This document shows, piece by piece, positions 5,592 through 7,280 of a stretch of 7,280 nt of DNA. Under the pieces are notes generated by a model. The model had not been told where the DNA came from, searched no databases, and was given only the letters and a program-made list of their open reading frames with translations. The position numbers and the translations under genes are program-made. The number at the start of each line of letters is the position of its first letter. Position 1 is the stretch's first letter. Source of the stretch: Chitinophaga pinensis (GTDB lineage Bacteria > Bacteroidota > Bacteroidia > NS11-12g > UBA9320); contig CAMDCQ010000122.1 of assembly GCA_945890595.1 (NCBI GenBank), forward strand, positions 1 to 7,280, in the 5' to 3' direction.

Positions 5592-7280
5592 TGCATATAC
5601 CGGTATCACCTCTGTAGTGCTGTTTTCGCAGCCGTATATGTCTTTTATCGCTAGTGTTATTTCTTTGAAACCCGTGTCTCTGGTATTTTGTATAACGGGA
5701 TTACCCATTGGATTACCAAAAATAGGTGATGTCCAATTCCATTCCGATATCTGATTACTAGATTTTCCTACTAGAGTTAAGATTACTTCATCTGCACTTA
5801 AAGACTCCAATGTATAGCTAAAATCAACTTCGGGTGGAGGAACAACGGATATTGATTGGGTGATTTCACGCTCACATCCGTTGGCTAGTACCAGCTTTAT
5901 AGTTAGGTCATACGTGCCTACAGCAGTGTATGTATGCGAAAGATTATTTTGATTATCTTCTGTTCGTCCATCACCAAATTCCCACATACTACTCGCTAGC
6001 TTATCTTCATTATCTAAGCCATAAAACACCTCAAATGTAGTGCCTAGACAAGTTCCTCCGTCCAAGGTAAGTTTTTCGTTCTTTGGAGATTCTAATACAG
6101 TAATGGCAATTTGTTGTGTATCTGCACATAGTTTGTTTTCGGAATTCGTAATTACCTCATATATATATGTACCTACTGAGTCTGAGGAGTAGTTTAAATC
6201 TTGCACAAACAAAGCGGGTTTTGATTCTACAAACAAATTATCTATATATACATCTGAAGTTAATCTACCAGAAAAATCACTCACATTTGCTGTAAGCCCT
6301 ATTCTGATGGGTTCTTGTTCAGCACACAAAGTATCGTTCTCTGCACTAAGTGCTGTTTTTACACTTTGATTTACAGTAAAAAGTATCGCAGTAGTATCAC
6401 TGCATCCATAGCCATCTTGACTAATGAGACTCACTGTATTGGCACCTACAGCTAGTCTGTTTTGGCTGTATGAAGATCCTAAAAGAGCCGCTGCACCATT
6501 GAGCGACCAACTGTTTTTAAATCCGACTATACTAGCACTTGCTAGACTTACCATTCCTCCATCTGAACAAAATACAGAGTCACTCCAAGTATAAGATGCT
6601 AAAGGATTGGCGAGTACCACAAAATCCTTACTTATGGAGTCTGAGCAGCCCATATCGGAAGTGGAAACTAAGCAGACGTTGTACGTTCTTACCGTTGCCA
6701 GATTTGCCGTATAGTCTATGCTGCCGCTGGCAATGAGTGTTACAACATCGTCTAGTAACCATTTAGTTGTTAGTTTAGAAAGATCTAAAAAGGTGGTTTT
6801 ATTGGTCGCAGCAAGTACCTGCTCACTTGCACAAATACTATCATCCGCAAACGTAAAATCACTCTTAGGACTTTCATAAAGCATTAGCATAAACGTGTCA
6901 CTAGCGGCACAACCCAAAGAATTGGTATCTGTGATGATGAACGTATTGTTACTACTTTTTGGTACCAAGTCTATGGCAGTGCTATTCGCATAGTTTGCCT
7001 GCCAACCTACCGATGACAGTCCACCTTTCACTAGATCATGGGTACTATCGGCATACTGCACTATATCTTCTTGGCATATAAAATACTGAGGATAGCCATT
7101 AGAAAAAAGCACATTTCTAAAACCACTGATGCTGTACCCCACAGTATCTGTGTGTAATCTAGCAGGAGTATAGTCTATAGTATCATAGCTCACACATCCA
7201 TTGGTGCTTTTAGCGGTTACGTATAGTTGGCGACTGGTATCTTCATCAAAATGCGATGTATAAAAGTACTTGGCAGCTGA
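5334..7280 (-). CDS. T9SS-exported multidomain Ig/PKD-repeat surface protein (5' end outside window)
   Basis: This gene is cut by the window edge. The frame stays open to 7280, and the residues before the GTG at 7191-7193 continue the same repeat style (VTAKSTNGC), so that GTG is an internal valine codon. The visible 648 residues are read from the edge. Most of the protein is a row of beta-sandwich repeats of about 81-95 residues, each closing with a GC-type motif (GCSDT, GCSDS, GCAAS, LCADT, GCERE, GCENS). One is a recognisable PKD domain, with WEFGDG at 433-438 and HTYTAVGTYDLTI at 449-461. The end (about 564-648) is a gliding-motility-associated C-terminal sorting domain: FYIPNAFSPNADGLND followed by VYNRWGEQVY. 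Such proteins cross the outer membrane through the type IX system and act as adhesins or other surface proteins; no catalytic domain is visible here. It is the upstream member of a pair with the barrel gene. The signal peptide must lie beyond the window. Confidence 0.92.
   Translation of the reverse strand, partial: SAAKYFYTSHFDEDTSRQLYVTAKSTNGCVSYDTIDYTPARLHTDTVGYSISGFRNVLFSNGYPQYFICQEDIVQYADSTHDLVKGGLSSVGWQANYANSTAIDLVPKSSNNTFIITDTNSLGCAASDTFMLMLYESPKSDFTFADDSICASEQVLAATNKTTFLDLSKLTTKWLLDDVVTLIASGSIDYTANLATVRTYNVCLVSTSDMGCSDSISKDFVVLANPLASYTWSDSVFCSDGGMVSLASASIVGFKNSWSLNGAAALLGSSYSQNRLAVGANTVSLISQDGYGCSDTTAILFTVNQSVKTALSAENDTLCAEQEPIRIGLTANVSDFSGRLTSDVYIDNLFVESKPALFVQDLNYSSDSVGTYIYEVITNSENKLCADTQQIAITVLESPKNEKLTLDGGTCLGTTFEVFYGLDNEDKLASSMWEFGDGRTEDNQNNLSHTYTAVGTYDLTIKLVLANGCEREITQSISVVPPPEVDFSYTLESLSADEVILTLVGKSSNQISEWNWTSPIFGNPMGNPVIQNTRDTGFKEITLAIKDIYGCENSTTEVIPVYAEIKFYIPNAFSPNADGLNDRLAIIPAYFIQRYTIQVYNRWGEQVYNGNDLKEWLPSTTIVYIYSLELVDILNKRRHINGTVTVLE
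5592..7280 (-). repeat. Tandem Ig/PKD-like beta-sandwich repeats with regular cysteine pairs
   Basis: Cysteines closing each repeat fall at visible residues 29, 124, 212, 293, 385, 469 and 551. In four successive repeats a second cysteine follows exactly 26 residues later (150, 238, 319, 411), and the first unit has one at 69. Pairing each opening cysteine with the next closing one gives spans of 55, 62, 55, 66 and 58 residues, as expected for a B-to-F strand disulfide in an Ig-like fold. C203 is extra. The last repeat (about 482-563) has only its closing cysteine. The sequence between the cysteines is diverged, so these are old repeats and not recent copies. Confidence 0.75.

Noticed and set aside
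5321..6736. Short plus-strand frames (62-65 codons) opposite the large exported protein
   Set aside because: They are antisense to clear repeat and sorting-domain coding sequence and resemble no known protein.
7191..7193. GTG as the start codon of the large exported protein
   Set aside because: The frame continues upstream to the window edge with matching repeat sequence, and no signal peptide follows this GTG, which a T9SS cargo needs.

Overview
The window comes from a member of the phylum Bacteroidota. The clearest sign is the end of the long protein at the right edge. It closes with a gliding-motility-associated (type B) type IX secretion sorting domain, preceded by PKD/Ig-like repeats, a combination typical of this phylum. 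Signal peptides that cleave just before Q, the near absence of Shine-Dalgarno sequences, low G+C and one perfect TAnnTTTG -7 promoter element agree with this. I cannot name a genus; Flavobacteriales or a related order is plausible but unproven.

Layout, left to right. At 149-652 (+) is a periplasmic TlpA-type thiol-disulfide protein. It shares a strong bidirectional terminator with the convergent gene at 706-1428 (-), a family 2 glycosyltransferase of the WaaE/KdtX type. Upstream of that, also on the minus strand, are a 78-residue Cys/His-rich lipoprotein (1490-1726) and the universally conserved ATPase YchF (1829-2923). A 14-of-15-pair palindrome ending in a T-run sits between the lipoprotein gene and the glycosyltransferase start. 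A 163-base divergent region (2924-3086) separates ychF from a plus-strand rhomboid protease (3087-3782), which probably starts at GTG. The rhomboid gene converges, with only 20 bases between stop codons, on a minus-strand pair. This pair is the large T9SS-exported repeat protein (5334 to beyond 7280, 5' end outside the window) followed 37 bases downstream by an uncharacterised 497-residue outer-membrane beta-barrel protein (3803-5296).

Most of the left part is housekeeping or cell-envelope content: thiol chemistry, surface glycan synthesis, translation-associated ATPase and membrane proteolysis. The accessory part is the right-hand pair. A surface-exported adhesin-like protein and an outer-membrane barrel are transcribed together, which suggests that the barrel serves the secretion or anchoring of the adhesin. 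Unlike many such pairs, the barrel does not look like PorP/SprF. The sorting domain also lacks the turn that usually carries the W-D-G motif.

No rRNA, tRNA, CRISPR array, transposase, riboswitch or phage gene was seen. No gene-free stretch exceeds 300 bases; the longest are 2924-3086 and 1-148.
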